64,000 bases of DNA, from contig NZ_CP042997.1 in the NCBI RefSeq assembly GCF_008087625.1, positions 1,302,001 to 1,366,000 on the forward strand. The letters are read 5' to 3'. This stretch comes from Aquisphaera giovannonii. Lineage in GTDB: Bacteria > Planctomycetota > Planctomycetia > Isosphaerales > Isosphaeraceae. The notes under the pieces are model-generated. The model searched no databases. It was not told where the DNA came from and saw nothing but the letters and a program-made list of their open reading frames with translations. Positions within the stretch are counted from its first letter, which is position 1. Each line of letters begins with the position of its first letter. Both the position numbers and the translations under genes were made by a program. Shown here in pieces: positions 48,701-56,636 of this stretch.

Positions 48701-50566
48701 GCCAACCCGGCCGGGAGCGGCGAGGGTGCCTTCCGAGACGCGGTCGTCCGGGAGCTGATGCGCGCCTTCACGCCGGAGGCCGTCCGCGCCCTGATGCCGG
48801 CGTGGAGTCGGCCGCAACCCGTCGGCGACGATCGGCCGGTCGCCGAGCCTTCCTTCGACCTCGCTTCCATGATGAAGTTCGATCCCAAGGAGCTGATGAC
48901 CCTGCTAATCGCCGCGGCGGATCGCCTGCCCGCGAATCGCGTACTCGCCGCCCTGCGAGACCGGGCGCCGCTCGCCTCGGCGATCGAGCTCGTCGTCGAG
49001 CCCATCGCGGAGGCGAGGAACAGGAACGGCGGGGAGGTCCAGGCGTTCGGCCTGTCGGACGCGGCGATCGCGATCGGGGGCGAGCGGGGGACCCTGCGGG
49101 CGATCTCGATCGCCGAGGAGTTCGAGATCCCGATCGTCCCTCTGCCGCAATTCGACGGCGCGGCGCGTCAGGCGTGGCAAGCCGGCGCGGGCGTTTCCTC
49201 GGAGCAGCCCGCCGACATCCCCGCATGGCGGGAGAGGCTCGGCGCCGGCCAGGCGATCGAGGCTCTCAGCGTCGCCGACATCGACGCCGTCCCGGTCCTG
49301 GCGGTCGACATCCTGGAATCGGCATCGGCCGTCGAAGGTGACCGGCCGTGGCCCCGCGTGGTGCTGCTCGAGGACGCGTCCGGCGTGGAGCCCCTCTTCG
49401 CGACGGGATTGGCCATCGACGGCCGCCGGATCCTGAGGCTCACTCTGCCGGCCCCGCCGGACCCGGCCGAGGAGGGGTGGCGCCTCCTCGTGGTCCATGA
49501 CGTCGAGGCCGGGCCCACAGGCCCCGACGCGAGGCGGCCCGCCCGAGAGGGGCGCTGGCAGCGGCGGATCCGGGGGGCCGGGCTGGAGTGGTTCCGATCG
49601 GAACCGCCGCTGGAGGGGTTCGGTGAGCCGCCGATCTTCGAGGCGATCGGCGACGATGTGCTCCGGGACGCCCCGGTCCGGCTGCGGGTCGCGCGCCGGT
49701 CCGGAGGCGAGACCATACGCGGCGTCGTCGAGGGGATCGACCCCGAGACCGTGCGCATCTGGTGCGACCGGCCGCTGCCTCCGGAACTGGCGGGCGCACC
49801 GGTCGTGATCCGTTCGTACGGCCGGCTCGTCGTCATGGGGATGGCCGTGGACATCGGGCTGCAAGGGGAGCCGGGCTCCTGCGTGGCCCTTCGCCTGACC
49901 GGGGAGATGATCGACCAGATCGTGAGTCCCGACGGCCGGGACGCGGCGGCAAGGCCGCGGTCGCCGGCCGCCGGGCTCGGCGTCGTGGTTCCCCGCTGGG
50001 TCCGGGTCGTGGGGTCCGGCCGTCATTACCTGTCCACCGCCGAGCGCGAGGCGGCCCGATCCGTCGGCCGGATCCTCGCCGACCTCTCCTACGGCCTGAT
50101 CACGGGGGGGTGGCCCGGCGTGGATTACGTCGCCGCCCAGGCCTTCTGGGAGGTCCTCCTGGACCGGGATATCCCGTCGCCCGCCGCCCGCCTGGTCCAC
50201 GAGGTTGCACCCGGCGGCAAGCCGGACTTCCCCGACGGGACCGTCGTCGAGGCCGGAAGCCCCGGCGGAGAGGGCCGGCCGGTAGCGCCGCGGGAGCACG
50301 CGATCGTGCTCATCGGAGGCTTCGAGGCGTCCAGGCGAGTCGCCGACGAGGGGAGGGCGAGGGGCATTCCCGTCTTCCCGATCCGGGGCACCGGCCAGGA
50401 GGCGGATGCCCTGCATGAGGATATGCTCGCGTCATGGCGCGTCGTGCCGGGGCTGCCCGCCTCCCCGGTGGAATTCGAGGAGGCGGCGAGCTGGCCCGGG
50501 GGCTTCCCGGACCTGCTCCGAAGCCTCCTCGCGGGGCTCCCCGCGGGCGACCAGGGGCCCGCATAG
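45788..50566 (+). CDS. vWA - beta-propeller - SLOG - SLOG sensor/effector protein
   Basis: 1,592 residues. Order: helical N-terminus and Pro-rich linker to 150; vWA domain of the SAV_2336-like type (ELVVVLDFGPSMDMW, MIDAS-like Asp197-x-Gly-x-Ser; LLLIVTDCISRHWRG). Then winged-helix-like region 420-540 and WD-type beta-propeller blades 595-885 (FAWSPDGATLAV; AVAYSPEGRYLASGT). First SLOG domain from 897 (VVGSGP; AIAIGGERGTLRA at 1097-1102). A region 1165-1370 may be a degenerate trypsin-like fold. Second SLOG from 1409 (VVGSGRHYLS; TGGWPGVDYVAAQAF; LIGGFEASRRVADEG at 1510). SLOG domains bind or process nucleotide-derived ligands in known conflict systems. Start overlaps the MoxR stop by 4 bp. 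The last gene of the operon. Confidence 0.85.
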   Translation: MSPGGDGAARFSGRDAAAREIARGIMEFAASRGFTPSHEDLLDLLWLAAHLPAGHSFAPAAEGDLARAPGVRPAPRPAAEPVPKGPSDSPADSPADALSPGEGASTEAPDGGRVPVFPPGASRGGEGPALVLPSPPVLPSERAFLQACRPLMLRGPSRARLCPDVEETARRWADEGIVEVALRPATERRVELVVVLDFGPSMDMWRGLMREVARAFVASGGFRRVTVACMLRDGGSPRLVDPRHAADRTAPAILPGWSSGAGSRLLLIVTDCISRHWRGPEMGRLLGRWARGGASALLQVLPEREWSRTALGRAEFRRAVASSALAPNRHYREARDPADELDRWLLEQEATAVIAPGAPLLPVAPLLDVASLSRLARFLGGRTSLPAPCFRLKPGEEAPTVGSLDPSQALDAFVRRGSKRARELAILLAASPAVSLPIARILRRNFMGHAGGPGLEAEIWTSGLLELMEEPLKDDPDQVLYRYRAGIQRRLLDGSPRDLRQRVIEATSRYLEEHLGRLRGFAAMLADPASHAGGLETGPASDPMAWVAAEVLRRQGGDLARVAASYSGSSARASSAVADLAKRAERYLHSGEHLTGRFAWSPDGATLAVPTLGGRLVLVNAADNSRASVRASRQAAPQAAWSPDGTEIAIACLSRVVRVFNKDRQQLYELWGHQSGVSAVAYSPEGRYLASGTMGGSVRLWRRADREQINLKHVATRGEVRSLAWLDEERLAAGYGDWTVIYRAGPTGLILDRTIEAAGTALAPCTPAVAGWLEAEAHLAIGRTNGEIQFWRSGASEPARSLFPGQGAVTSIAASTDGRLLATKGRDGTVAVVLLATGKVVASMRLPPTESPYGTVAFRPGTSSLAVARQDDREVALHALDETPPQETGRLRIRVVGSGPVQTGFQDACRRIGREIASRHHELVISTANKSTADYHAFLGYLEAAEGGGRVTLVRVMDARGVQHLETLRSLANPAGSGEGAFRDAVVRELMRAFTPEAVRALMPAWSRPQPVGDDRPVAEPSFDLASMMKFDPKELMTLLIAAADRLPANRVLAALRDRAPLASAIELVVEPIAEARNRNGGEVQAFGLSDAAIAIGGERGTLRAISIAEEFEIPIVPLPQFDGAARQAWQAGAGVSSEQPADIPAWRERLGAGQAIEALSVADIDAVPVLAVDILESASAVEGDRPWPRVVLLEDASGVEPLFATGLAIDGRRILRLTLPAPPDPAEEGWRLLVVHDVEAGPTGPDARRPAREGRWQRRIRGAGLEWFRSEPPLEGFGEPPIFEAIGDDVLRDAPVRLRVARRSGGETIRGVVEGIDPETVRIWCDRPLPPELAGAPVVIRSYGRLVVMGMAVDIGLQGEPGSCVALRLTGEMIDQIVSPDGRDAAARPRSPAAGLGVVVPRWVRVVGSGRHYLSTAEREAARSVGRILADLSYGLITGGWPGVDYVAAQAFWEVLLDRDIPSPAARLVHEVAPGGKPDFPDGTVVEAGSPGGEGRPVAPREHAIVLIGGFEASRRVADEGRARGIPVFPIRGTGQEADALHEDMLASWRVVPGLPASPVEFEEAASWPGGFPDLLRSLLAGLPAGDQGPA

Positions 50567-50618
50567 CCGCCGGGAGCGGCGGGCGGCCGGCGGCCGAGCG
50601 GAGGAGCCTCGTCCCGCC

Positions 50619-51050
50619 CTATCGCCGGAACAGCCGGGCCAGCAGGATGACCAGCCGCGCCAGCGGGCCCGGCCGCATCTCGGGCTTCGCCGCCTGGAGC
50701 GCCCTGAAGTAGGTCTCGAGGTCCTCGCCCGTCTCGACCCAGCGGCACTCGCGCCAGGGGACGTGCCGGCGGCAGCCGCAGCAGTACGTGGCCTCCGCCG
50801 TGTAGAGGAACGGGTCCTTCAGGTAGCTGCGGATGATCTCCTCCGGCATCCCGGTGCCGGCGCCGCATTTCCGGTGGACGTACGCCCGCGGCACGCCGGC
50901 GAGGTCGCCCTCGGCACGCTCCTCGGGCGGGAGGGTGACGTACTCCGACTGCTGCCCGTCGGGCCGGGGCTTCAGGTGCTCAGCCTCGTGGGCCCTGATC
51001 TCGCCGGCGTCGACGGACTCGTGGCAGAATCGGCAGCGGATCTGCGGCAT
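50619..51050 (-). CDS. Zinc-binding protein of unknown function
   Basis: 143 residues. The N-terminus IRCRFCHESVDAGEIRAHEAEH has a C-x2-C ... H-x4-H zinc-finger arrangement. A second Cys group CCGCRRHVPWRECRW lies near residue 90, and there is a Cys in VHRKCGAG. The C-terminus is basic. No enzyme motif. It is convergent with the vWA-SLOG gene and separated by 52 bp; it is not part of that operon. Confidence 0.7.
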   Translation of the reverse strand: MPQIRCRFCHESVDAGEIRAHEAEHLKPRPDGQQSEYVTLPPEERAEGDLAGVPRAYVHRKCGAGTGMPEEIIRSYLKDPFLYTAEATYCCGCRRHVPWRECRWVETGEDLETYFRALQAAKPEMRPGPLARLVILLARLFRR

Positions 51051-51141
51051 CGGCGTTGCCCCACGGCTGCGTGAGCATCAAGGAGTCGTCTTTCTCACAT
51101 GATGGCATTCTTTCCTCGCCTGCGGCAGCGGGGGGCATCGC

Positions 51142-51783
51142 TCAGGCGAAGACGCGGCTGCCGGCCGTCGGGCCGCCCGACTCCGCCACGGCCCGCGCGA
51201 CCACGCGGGCGATCTTGCCGCCGCCCTGGGCCGAGGGCTCGATGGGGGAGGTCGAGGCGTAGTCCGCGGCCTCCCGGCAGATGAGGCGCAGGTCGATGAC
51301 CGACAGGCCGGCGCGGAAGGCCTCGCGGAGGATGACCTCGTTGAAGAGGCGCAGGCCGGTCAGGTCCGGCAGGCCGAGGCCGGGGATGGCGTCGTAGACC
51401 GTGCAGACGATCGTCGGCAGGCCCTTCGCCGCCAGGGCCTGGAGCATCGCGCGGTAGTCGGCCTGGAACGCGACGCAGATCTCGCCCAGTCGGTGCAGGA
51501 CCTCGGCGAACGACGCGGCGGCCGCGTTGTGGATGAGGGCGCTATGCCCCAGGGCGTCGTTCCCGCCGACGCTCACGACGAGCTGCGTGGCGTCGGCCGG
51601 CAGCCGGTCCAGCTGGGCGCGGACTCCGGACGCGACCGAGCCGTCCACGGCCAGCAAGGTCGCCCGCCAGCCCGCCGGCAGCGCCCGGCGCGTGTGCTCG
51701 ATGACGGACGGGCCCCCGGGCACGTAGCGGGCGTTGTCGAAGACGGAGTCGCCCAGCAGGATGACGTGTCCCATGCGGCTCAT
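51142..51783 (-). CDS. SGNH/GDSL-family hydrolase
   Basis: 213 residues. Block I MGHVILLGDSVFDN carries the nucleophile Ser, block III VVSVGGNDALGHS the oxyanion Gly-Asn, and STSPIEPSAQGG sits near the expected end of the catalytic part, although the usual D-x-x-H pair is replaced (SPIEPS), so activity is uncertain. The start at 51783 overlaps the DinB stop by 4 bp; the ATG at 51774 is the alternative. It is translated together with the DinB protein. Confidence 0.82.
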   Translation of the reverse strand: MSRMGHVILLGDSVFDNARYVPGGPSVIEHTRRALPAGWRATLLAVDGSVASGVRAQLDRLPADATQLVVSVGGNDALGHSALIHNAAAASFAEVLHRLGEICVAFQADYRAMLQALAAKGLPTIVCTVYDAIPGLGLPDLTGLRLFNEVILREAFRAGLSVIDLRLICREAADYASTSPIEPSAQGGGKIARVVARAVAESGGPTAGSRVFA

Positions 51784-52298
51784 GCCTCCGAGTCCGGGAG
51801 GGCCTCCCGGCTCCAGTAGATCAGGTCCGTCATCGCGGGCTGGCCGCCCGCGGCGCGGAGGAGCATCGCGATCTGGCCGCGATGATACCAGGAGTGGCCG
51901 TACAGCTGGTCCAGGATGTCCCGCACCCGGTTGCGGAACCGCTTGCCGTCCAGGCTCCGGTACTCGACCTCCCGGTCCAGGGCCGCGTCGTCGAGGCCCC
52001 GGAGGTATGCGAACCAGAGGCTGCGGACGTCGTGCCAGTCGGCCGCGACCCGCTCCACCTCGGCGTCCTCGGGGAACAACGTGCCGGCGCTCGCCGGCGG
52101 GGCCGGAGCCGCGCCGAGGCGCGCGAGCCAGATCCTCCGGGCGAGGACCACGTGGGCCAGGATCGACACGGCCCGGCGGAATTCGGGCGAGCCCCGGCGC
52201 TCCTCTGGGACCGTTTCCATCGAGTTGAGCACCCAGGCGTGGGCGTCGCTTTCGTATTCCAGCCAGCGGAGATAGCCCTCGATCACGGATTGTGCCAT
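51780..52298 (-). CDS. DinB-superfamily protein
   Basis: 172 residues from ATG 52298 with aaggagg upstream. Four-helix bundle with metal-ligand-like His positions: ILAHVVLARRIWLARL near residue 50 and LDQLYGHSWYHRGQIAML near 140. DinB proteins are metal-dependent thiol transferases or hydrolases, with unknown substrates in most cases. It shares a transcript with the downstream SGNH hydrolase. Confidence 0.85.
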   Translation of the reverse strand: MAQSVIEGYLRWLEYESDAHAWVLNSMETVPEERRGSPEFRRAVSILAHVVLARRIWLARLGAAPAPPASAGTLFPEDAEVERVAADWHDVRSLWFAYLRGLDDAALDREVEYRSLDGKRFRNRVRDILDQLYGHSWYHRGQIAMLLRAAGGQPAMTDLIYWSREALPDSEA

Positions 52299-52637
52299 CG
52301 CCTCGATGCCTCCTTCTTCCACGGGATGGCGGCGGCCCGATCCGCCGCGCGCACTCCAGTCTTCGTCGCGAGGATGCAGCCACAGCGGCCTGGATACTCG
52401 ACCCAATCCCACGGTTCGCGCACGACCCGCTCGATCGGCGCGAGGCCGGCGGACGCGAGGCCCTCGACGATCCGCGTGGCCGGGCCCGCGGCCGATGTCC
52501 TCGACGAGCCCTCTTTCGCGCACCACCTGGGCGAGCCGGTTCAGCGGGTGCCGGTCAGGCGGCCTTCCCGCGAGCTCGACCGAGAGGTGGCCGGCATGGG
52601 TATGCGCGGCCGAATCGTCGCCCTCGCGGATGTCCAT
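52283..52637 (-). pseudogene. Possible frameshifted small gene
   Basis: Two adjoining minus-strand frames look coding but are in different registers. From 52637: MDIREGDDSAAHTHAGHL with codon bias like a real gene, to about 52495. Then, shifted, ATRIVEGLASAGLAPIER and VVREPWDWVEYPGRCG up to a stop at 52283 inside the DinB start. Together they would form one chain of roughly 115 residues. This could be a decayed gene, a sequencing indel or chance in GC-rich DNA. No family recognised. Confidence 0.35.
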
Positions 52638-52829
52638 GGGGAGCCTCCGTGCCCATTCGGGCCGGGACAGGTCGCGCGTCGCCGACGAGTTCCCCGGCGG
52701 CCGCGTCCGCAGGGCGCCGGCCCGCGTCGGGCCCTTGACCCTGCGCCCGGCAATTGTGAAGGATGGTTGGCCGTCGCGCCAATCATCCCGCGCCAGGGTC
52801 TCCTCTCGTCACGATTCGGTGTATCCTCG

Positions 52830-54728
52830 ATGCCCGCTCCTCGACGGCCCGCGGCGGTTGCGTTCCTGATCCTCGCGGCATCGCCCGCGTGGGCCGCCGG
52901 GGTCCGGCTCGGGGCGCCGTTCGGCGACCACATGGTGATCCAGAGGGACCGCCCGGTCCGGGTGTGGGGCGAGGCCGCGGGCGGGGCCGGCGTCCGGGTC
53001 CGCCTCGGGCCGCGCCAGGAGAGGGCCACGGCCGCGCCCGACGGCCGCTGGTCGGCGACGTTGGAGCCGCTGCCGGCCGGCGGGCCGTACGTCCTGACGG
53101 CCGAGTCTGGCGGGCAGAGGGCCGAGGCGGCGGACGTCCTCGTCGGCGACGTCTGGCTCTGCTCCGGCCAGTCGAACATGCAGATGACCTTGAAGGAAAG
53201 CGACGGCGGGCCCGAGGCCGCCGACGCCGCGGGGGCGCTCGGGAAGCTCCGCCTGTGCTCGGTCGGCAAACGCCCGAGCGCGGTCCCGGAGTCGGTCGGC
53301 GAGATCCGCTGGCGGGTCGCCTCGCGCGAGTCGGCGAGGGACTTCTCCGCGGTCGGATTCTTCTTCGCGGCCGACCTGCTGGCCGATCCCGCGCTCCGGG
53401 GCGTGCCCGTCGGGGTCATCGACGCCTCGTTCGGCGGGACGATGTGCGAGGGCTGGGTGCCCGCGGAGGCCCTGTCCGGCTTCGCCCGCGAGGACCTGCG
53501 AGACTCGATGTTCGGGATCCGCCCGTCGGGGCTGTACAACGGCATGATCGCCCCGCTGGGCAAGACCTCGATCAAGGGCGTGGTCTGGTACCAGGGCGAG
53601 GGCAACTCCGATCGACCGGCCCTCTATCCGAGGCTCCTGGCCGCCCTCTTCGCCTCGTGGCGGGGCCGGTTCGAGGACCCCGGCCTGCCCTTCATCGTCG
53701 TCCAGTTGCCGGACTATGCGCCCGGCTGGAGCGGCGTCTCCTGGGCCTGGATCCGCGAGGCCCAGGCGGCGGCCGTGCGGTCGGCGGAGCACGCGTCGCT
53801 GGCGGTCGGGATCGATACGAACGACGGGTCCGACCTGCATCCTCGCCCGAAGCGCGAGATCGGACGGAGGGCCGCGCTGCTGGCCCTCCACGACGTCTAC
53901 GGTCGCCCGGTCGTCGCGCGAGGGCCCGAGTTCCTGCGGGCGACGCCCGAGGGCGGCTCGCTGCGCGTGGCGTTCGACACGGCCGGGGACGGGCTGATGG
54001 CCCGCGGCGGCGGCCCGGTCCGAGGGTTCGCGGTGGCCGGGGCGGACGGCCGATACCGGTATGCCGACGCCGCGATCGACGGCGACGCGGTGGTCCTCCG
54101 CAGCCAGTCGGTCCCCTCGCCCCTGACGGTCCGCTACGCCTGGGCCGGGGCACCCGGCGCGAACCTCGTCAATCGCTCCGGGCTCCCCGCGGCGCCGTTC
54201 CGGACCGACAGGGCGACCCAGGCCGACGCCGACGTCCAGCGGCAGCTAGCCGGCCGCCTCGTCCAGACGAAGTCCTACGAGGTCGTGGTCGGCGGCAACG
54301 GCATGGTGACGAGCCTGGTCGCCGGCGGCAAGCAGTTCCTCTCGAACGACCCGGGATGGGCCGGCGGCACGACCCTCACGGGCGGCTGGGCCCCGCGCAA
54401 CCTGGCCGACATCCGCGAGCCCGGCCCGGGATTCCTCTCGTGCGCCGACGACGACGTCCGCCTGGACCTTGAGTTCGGCGAGGGAGGCATGGACTGGACG
54501 GTCGCGAACCGGGGCAAGGGCGAGGTCCGGCTCCGGATCGCCCTCCACCCGAAGGTCGCGGTCCATCGCCGCGGCGAGCCCGGGCCGGTGGAGCTCCGCC
54601 GCGATGCCGCCATCGTGCTCGTGACCGGGGCGGACCTCGTGAGCGGCCCGGAGGGCAGCCAGGTCCTGGAGGCCGCCATCGCCGGCGGGGCGACGAGGCG
54701 GCTCACGCTGTCCTTCGCGGGGAAGTGA
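52830..54728 (+). CDS. Exported sialate O-acetylesterase-like protein
   Basis: 632 residues from ATG 52830 with a signal peptide (AAVAFLILAASPAWAAG). An N-terminal beta domain (FGDHMVIQRDRPVRVWGEA) precedes the SGNH esterase: WLCSGQSNMQM with the nucleophile Ser, GVPVGVIDASFGGT, KGVVWYQGEGNS and the catalytic D-x-H in NDGSDLHPR. A C-terminal beta-rich domain follows from about 460. The family removes acetyl groups from sialic acids or other polysaccharides. It faces repeats downstream and stands alone. Confidence 0.9.
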   Translation: MPAPRRPAAVAFLILAASPAWAAGVRLGAPFGDHMVIQRDRPVRVWGEAAGGAGVRVRLGPRQERATAAPDGRWSATLEPLPAGGPYVLTAESGGQRAEAADVLVGDVWLCSGQSNMQMTLKESDGGPEAADAAGALGKLRLCSVGKRPSAVPESVGEIRWRVASRESARDFSAVGFFFAADLLADPALRGVPVGVIDASFGGTMCEGWVPAEALSGFAREDLRDSMFGIRPSGLYNGMIAPLGKTSIKGVVWYQGEGNSDRPALYPRLLAALFASWRGRFEDPGLPFIVVQLPDYAPGWSGVSWAWIREAQAAAVRSAEHASLAVGIDTNDGSDLHPRPKREIGRRAALLALHDVYGRPVVARGPEFLRATPEGGSLRVAFDTAGDGLMARGGGPVRGFAVAGADGRYRYADAAIDGDAVVLRSQSVPSPLTVRYAWAGAPGANLVNRSGLPAAPFRTDRATQADADVQRQLAGRLVQTKSYEVVVGGNGMVTSLVAGGKQFLSNDPGWAGGTTLTGGWAPRNLADIREPGPGFLSCADDDVRLDLEFGEGGMDWTVANRGKGEVRLRIALHPKVAVHRRGEPGPVELRRDAAIVLVTGADLVSGPEGSQVLEAAIAGGATRRLTLSFAGK

Positions 54729-55086
54729 CGACCCGCCCGGGGATCAGAGCCTGCCCGGTGACCCCCCCCAAATCGCTCCTTCACGAGGGGGCAGGAAGAT
54801 CCGGCTCTCCGGCTGAACGAGGGGGAGCCGAGCGGGGGACCGGTTGGGTGGCCGTGGTGGAAGCGCAGCGACACCACGGGCGGGCCATCGCGCCGGTCGA
54901 GTCCTAGCCCGGGAGCTGGGGCGATCCCGTGGTGTCGCTGCGCTTCCACCACGGCCACCCGGACCCCTCGTGAACGGTCAACTTGGGGAGCCAGAGCCTG
55001 GGACGGTCCCTATTCGGCTCTCCTCGTGAACGAGGGGAGCCGAGCGGAGGCCGATCACGACGGCACCAAGCTTACGGGGAGGACTC
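54729..55086. other. Repeat-filled intergenic region
   Basis: 358 bases between convergent genes. Filled by palindromes: the perfect inverted repeat at 54846-54960, plus hairpin tcggctctcctcgtgaacga at its right flank (55014-55043) and a related gaacgagggggagccgag at its left flank. No gene seen. Confidence 0.65.
54846..54960. repeat. Perfect 35-bp inverted repeat with 45-bp spacer
   Basis: Arms 54846-54880 and 54926-54960 are exact reverse complements (gggtggccgtggtggaagcg at the left end, mirrored at the right). Uninterrupted identity over 35 bp suggests recent origin or a selected function, such as a palindromic mobile unit or a bidirectional terminator between convergent genes. Confidence 0.9.
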
Positions 55087-55740
55087 TCAACGCTCCGACA
55101 GGGCCGTGGCTGCGAGCGGTCCCCAGCGGGCCGCGAACTGGTCCGCGTACTCCTCGACGCGTCGCACGTTCGCCTTGCTCCAGCGGCGACGGTACCAGTC
55201 GACGTGGTGGCCGAGCTCGTGGCAGAAGAGGTGCTCGACCACGAATCGCCTCAGGTCGCTTTCGGCGGCGAACCGGACGTGCCAGCGGCCGTGCTCCCGG
55301 GCGACCTGCCCGCCGAAGCGCAGGTAGGCGGCGGTCGTCCTCGACGGGAGTCGATCGCGCCCGAGGTCGAGCTTCCCGTCGCGGGGCCAGGGGTAGAGCA
55401 CGATGGCGCTCACGCCGCTCCCGCGGACGAACTCGGCCAGGGGGAGGAGGGCCCGCCCGCGACCGGGCCTCCTCCGGAGCCAGATGTGGGTGAGCCCCTC
55501 GGCATGCCCGGCGGGAAGCCGCGACAGCGCGGCCGCGAGCTCCTCGATCGCGACCGGGAAGGAGAACGCACTCGACGGGTTGTCCTGCACGAGGATCGGC
55601 GTCGACCGGCCCGGCGCGGGGGGGCGGAGCGAGTGGACGAGGGCGAAGACGTTGTCCGCGAGCCGGGGGCGGGCCCGGCCGCCGTGGATGTCGCCGTAGG
55701 TCCGGCTCTTCTTCCAGGGGGTCGCGGACCGCCGTTTCAT
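55087..55740 (-). CDS. HELGH-type putative zinc metallopeptidase
   Basis: 217 residues. The motif HELGHHVDWY near residue 177 supplies H-E-x-x-H, with a Glu in RRVEEYADQFAARW downstream as a possible third ligand, the layout of a gluzincin or SprT-like peptidase. The rest (RSTPILVQDNPSSAFSF, LSRLPAGHAEGLTHIWLRR) has no recognised family. Its ATG overlaps the stop of the methyltransferase gene by 4 bp, so both come from one message. Confidence 0.72.
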   Translation of the reverse strand: MKRRSATPWKKSRTYGDIHGGRARPRLADNVFALVHSLRPPAPGRSTPILVQDNPSSAFSFPVAIEELAAALSRLPAGHAEGLTHIWLRRRPGRGRALLPLAEFVRGSGVSAIVLYPWPRDGKLDLGRDRLPSRTTAAYLRFGGQVAREHGRWHVRFAAESDLRRFVVEHLFCHELGHHVDWYRRRWSKANVRRVEEYADQFAARWGPLAATALSER

Positions 55741-56597
55741 GGACGCCGGGAGGTGTCGCCGGAGGGGGTCGCGGCCGGCCTCGCCGCCTTGCCCGCCTCG
55801 TCCCGCTTGGGCGTATCCTCGGGCTTGTCGAAGATGATGACGTGCTGCCAGGGGAGGAACTCGAGCGAGTCCACGAACCGGAAGCCCTGCGGCTCGACCT
55901 CGCGGCGCACCTGCTTGACGGTCATCTTGTGCTCGGGCTTGATCGGCACCTCGGGATCCTCGCCCCGGAACTCGACCAGGACGAGCCGGCCGCCGGGGCG
56001 GAGGGCGACCAGGAGTCCCTTCAGGAGGGCCTCCGGGTCGGTCGCCTCGTGGTAGACGTCGACCATGAGGATGAGGTCCACCTTGCCGTCGGGGAGCTTC
56101 GTCGAGCGCTGGGTGGCGAGCACGGGCCTGATGTTGGCCAGCCCCGCCTCGCGCGCGTTGCGCTCGAGCATCGCGATCATCTCGCGCTGGACGTCGGTGG
56201 CCAGGACGGTCCCCTTCTCGCCGACCCGGCGGGCGAGGCGGATGCTGTGATATCCGGCCCCGGCGCCGACGTCGGCGACTGTGTCGCCGGGCCGGATCTT
56301 GAGGGCGTCGAGCATCGCCTCGGGCTGCTCCTCCTGGACGCGGGTCTCGCGGAAGAGCCACTCGACGCCCTCCCACGACATCACGTCGGCGATCCGCCGC
56401 CCCTTGTAGAACCCCGGCCGGTCCCGCCGGGCGTTCGGATTCGCCCTGGCCGCGCCCGCGGGCCTCTCCTGGGCGGACGCCTCGGATGCCGGCGTGACGA
56501 CCGCCAGCGTCGCGGCCGTCGCCGCGAGCAGGAGCCGGCGGAGCCGCCCCGGCTGGTCACCTCGTCCGGTGCAGCGGCCACGATCCGGATGCGGCAT
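55737..56597 (-). CDS. Class I SAM-dependent methyltransferase with signal peptide
   Basis: 286 residues. Residues 18-43 look like a signal peptide (RRLLLAATAATLAVVTP, SEASAQE). The Rossmann fold follows: GDTVADVGAGAGYHSIRLA (motif I), GTVLATDVQREMIAML (II), DLILMVDVYHEATDPEALL (IV) and LRPGGRLVLVEF (V). Export of a SAM-dependent enzyme is odd because SAM is cytosolic; family members of this secreted type occur widely but their substrate is unknown. Alternatively the N-terminus anchors it to the membrane. Cotranscribed with the metallopeptidase. Confidence 0.85.
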   Translation of the reverse strand: MPHPDRGRCTGRGDQPGRLRRLLLAATAATLAVVTPASEASAQERPAGAARANPNARRDRPGFYKGRRIADVMSWEGVEWLFRETRVQEEQPEAMLDALKIRPGDTVADVGAGAGYHSIRLARRVGEKGTVLATDVQREMIAMLERNAREAGLANIRPVLATQRSTKLPDGKVDLILMVDVYHEATDPEALLKGLLVALRPGGRLVLVEFRGEDPEVPIKPEHKMTVKQVRREVEPQGFRFVDSLEFLPWQHVIIFDKPEDTPKRDEAGKAARPAATPSGDTSRRP

Positions 56598-56636
56598 GGA
56601 ATCCCCCTCGGGCGATCGCGATACGCCGGGCGGTGT

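Noticed and set aside
45122-48817. A long minus-strand frame opposite the MoxR and vWA genes
   Set aside because: Antisense shadow rich in Arg, Gly, Pro and Asp; the plus strand carries all motifs.
54760-55050. Short plus-strand open frames between the esterase and metallopeptidase genes
   Set aside because: They are translations of the inverted repeats and have no ribosome site or family pattern.
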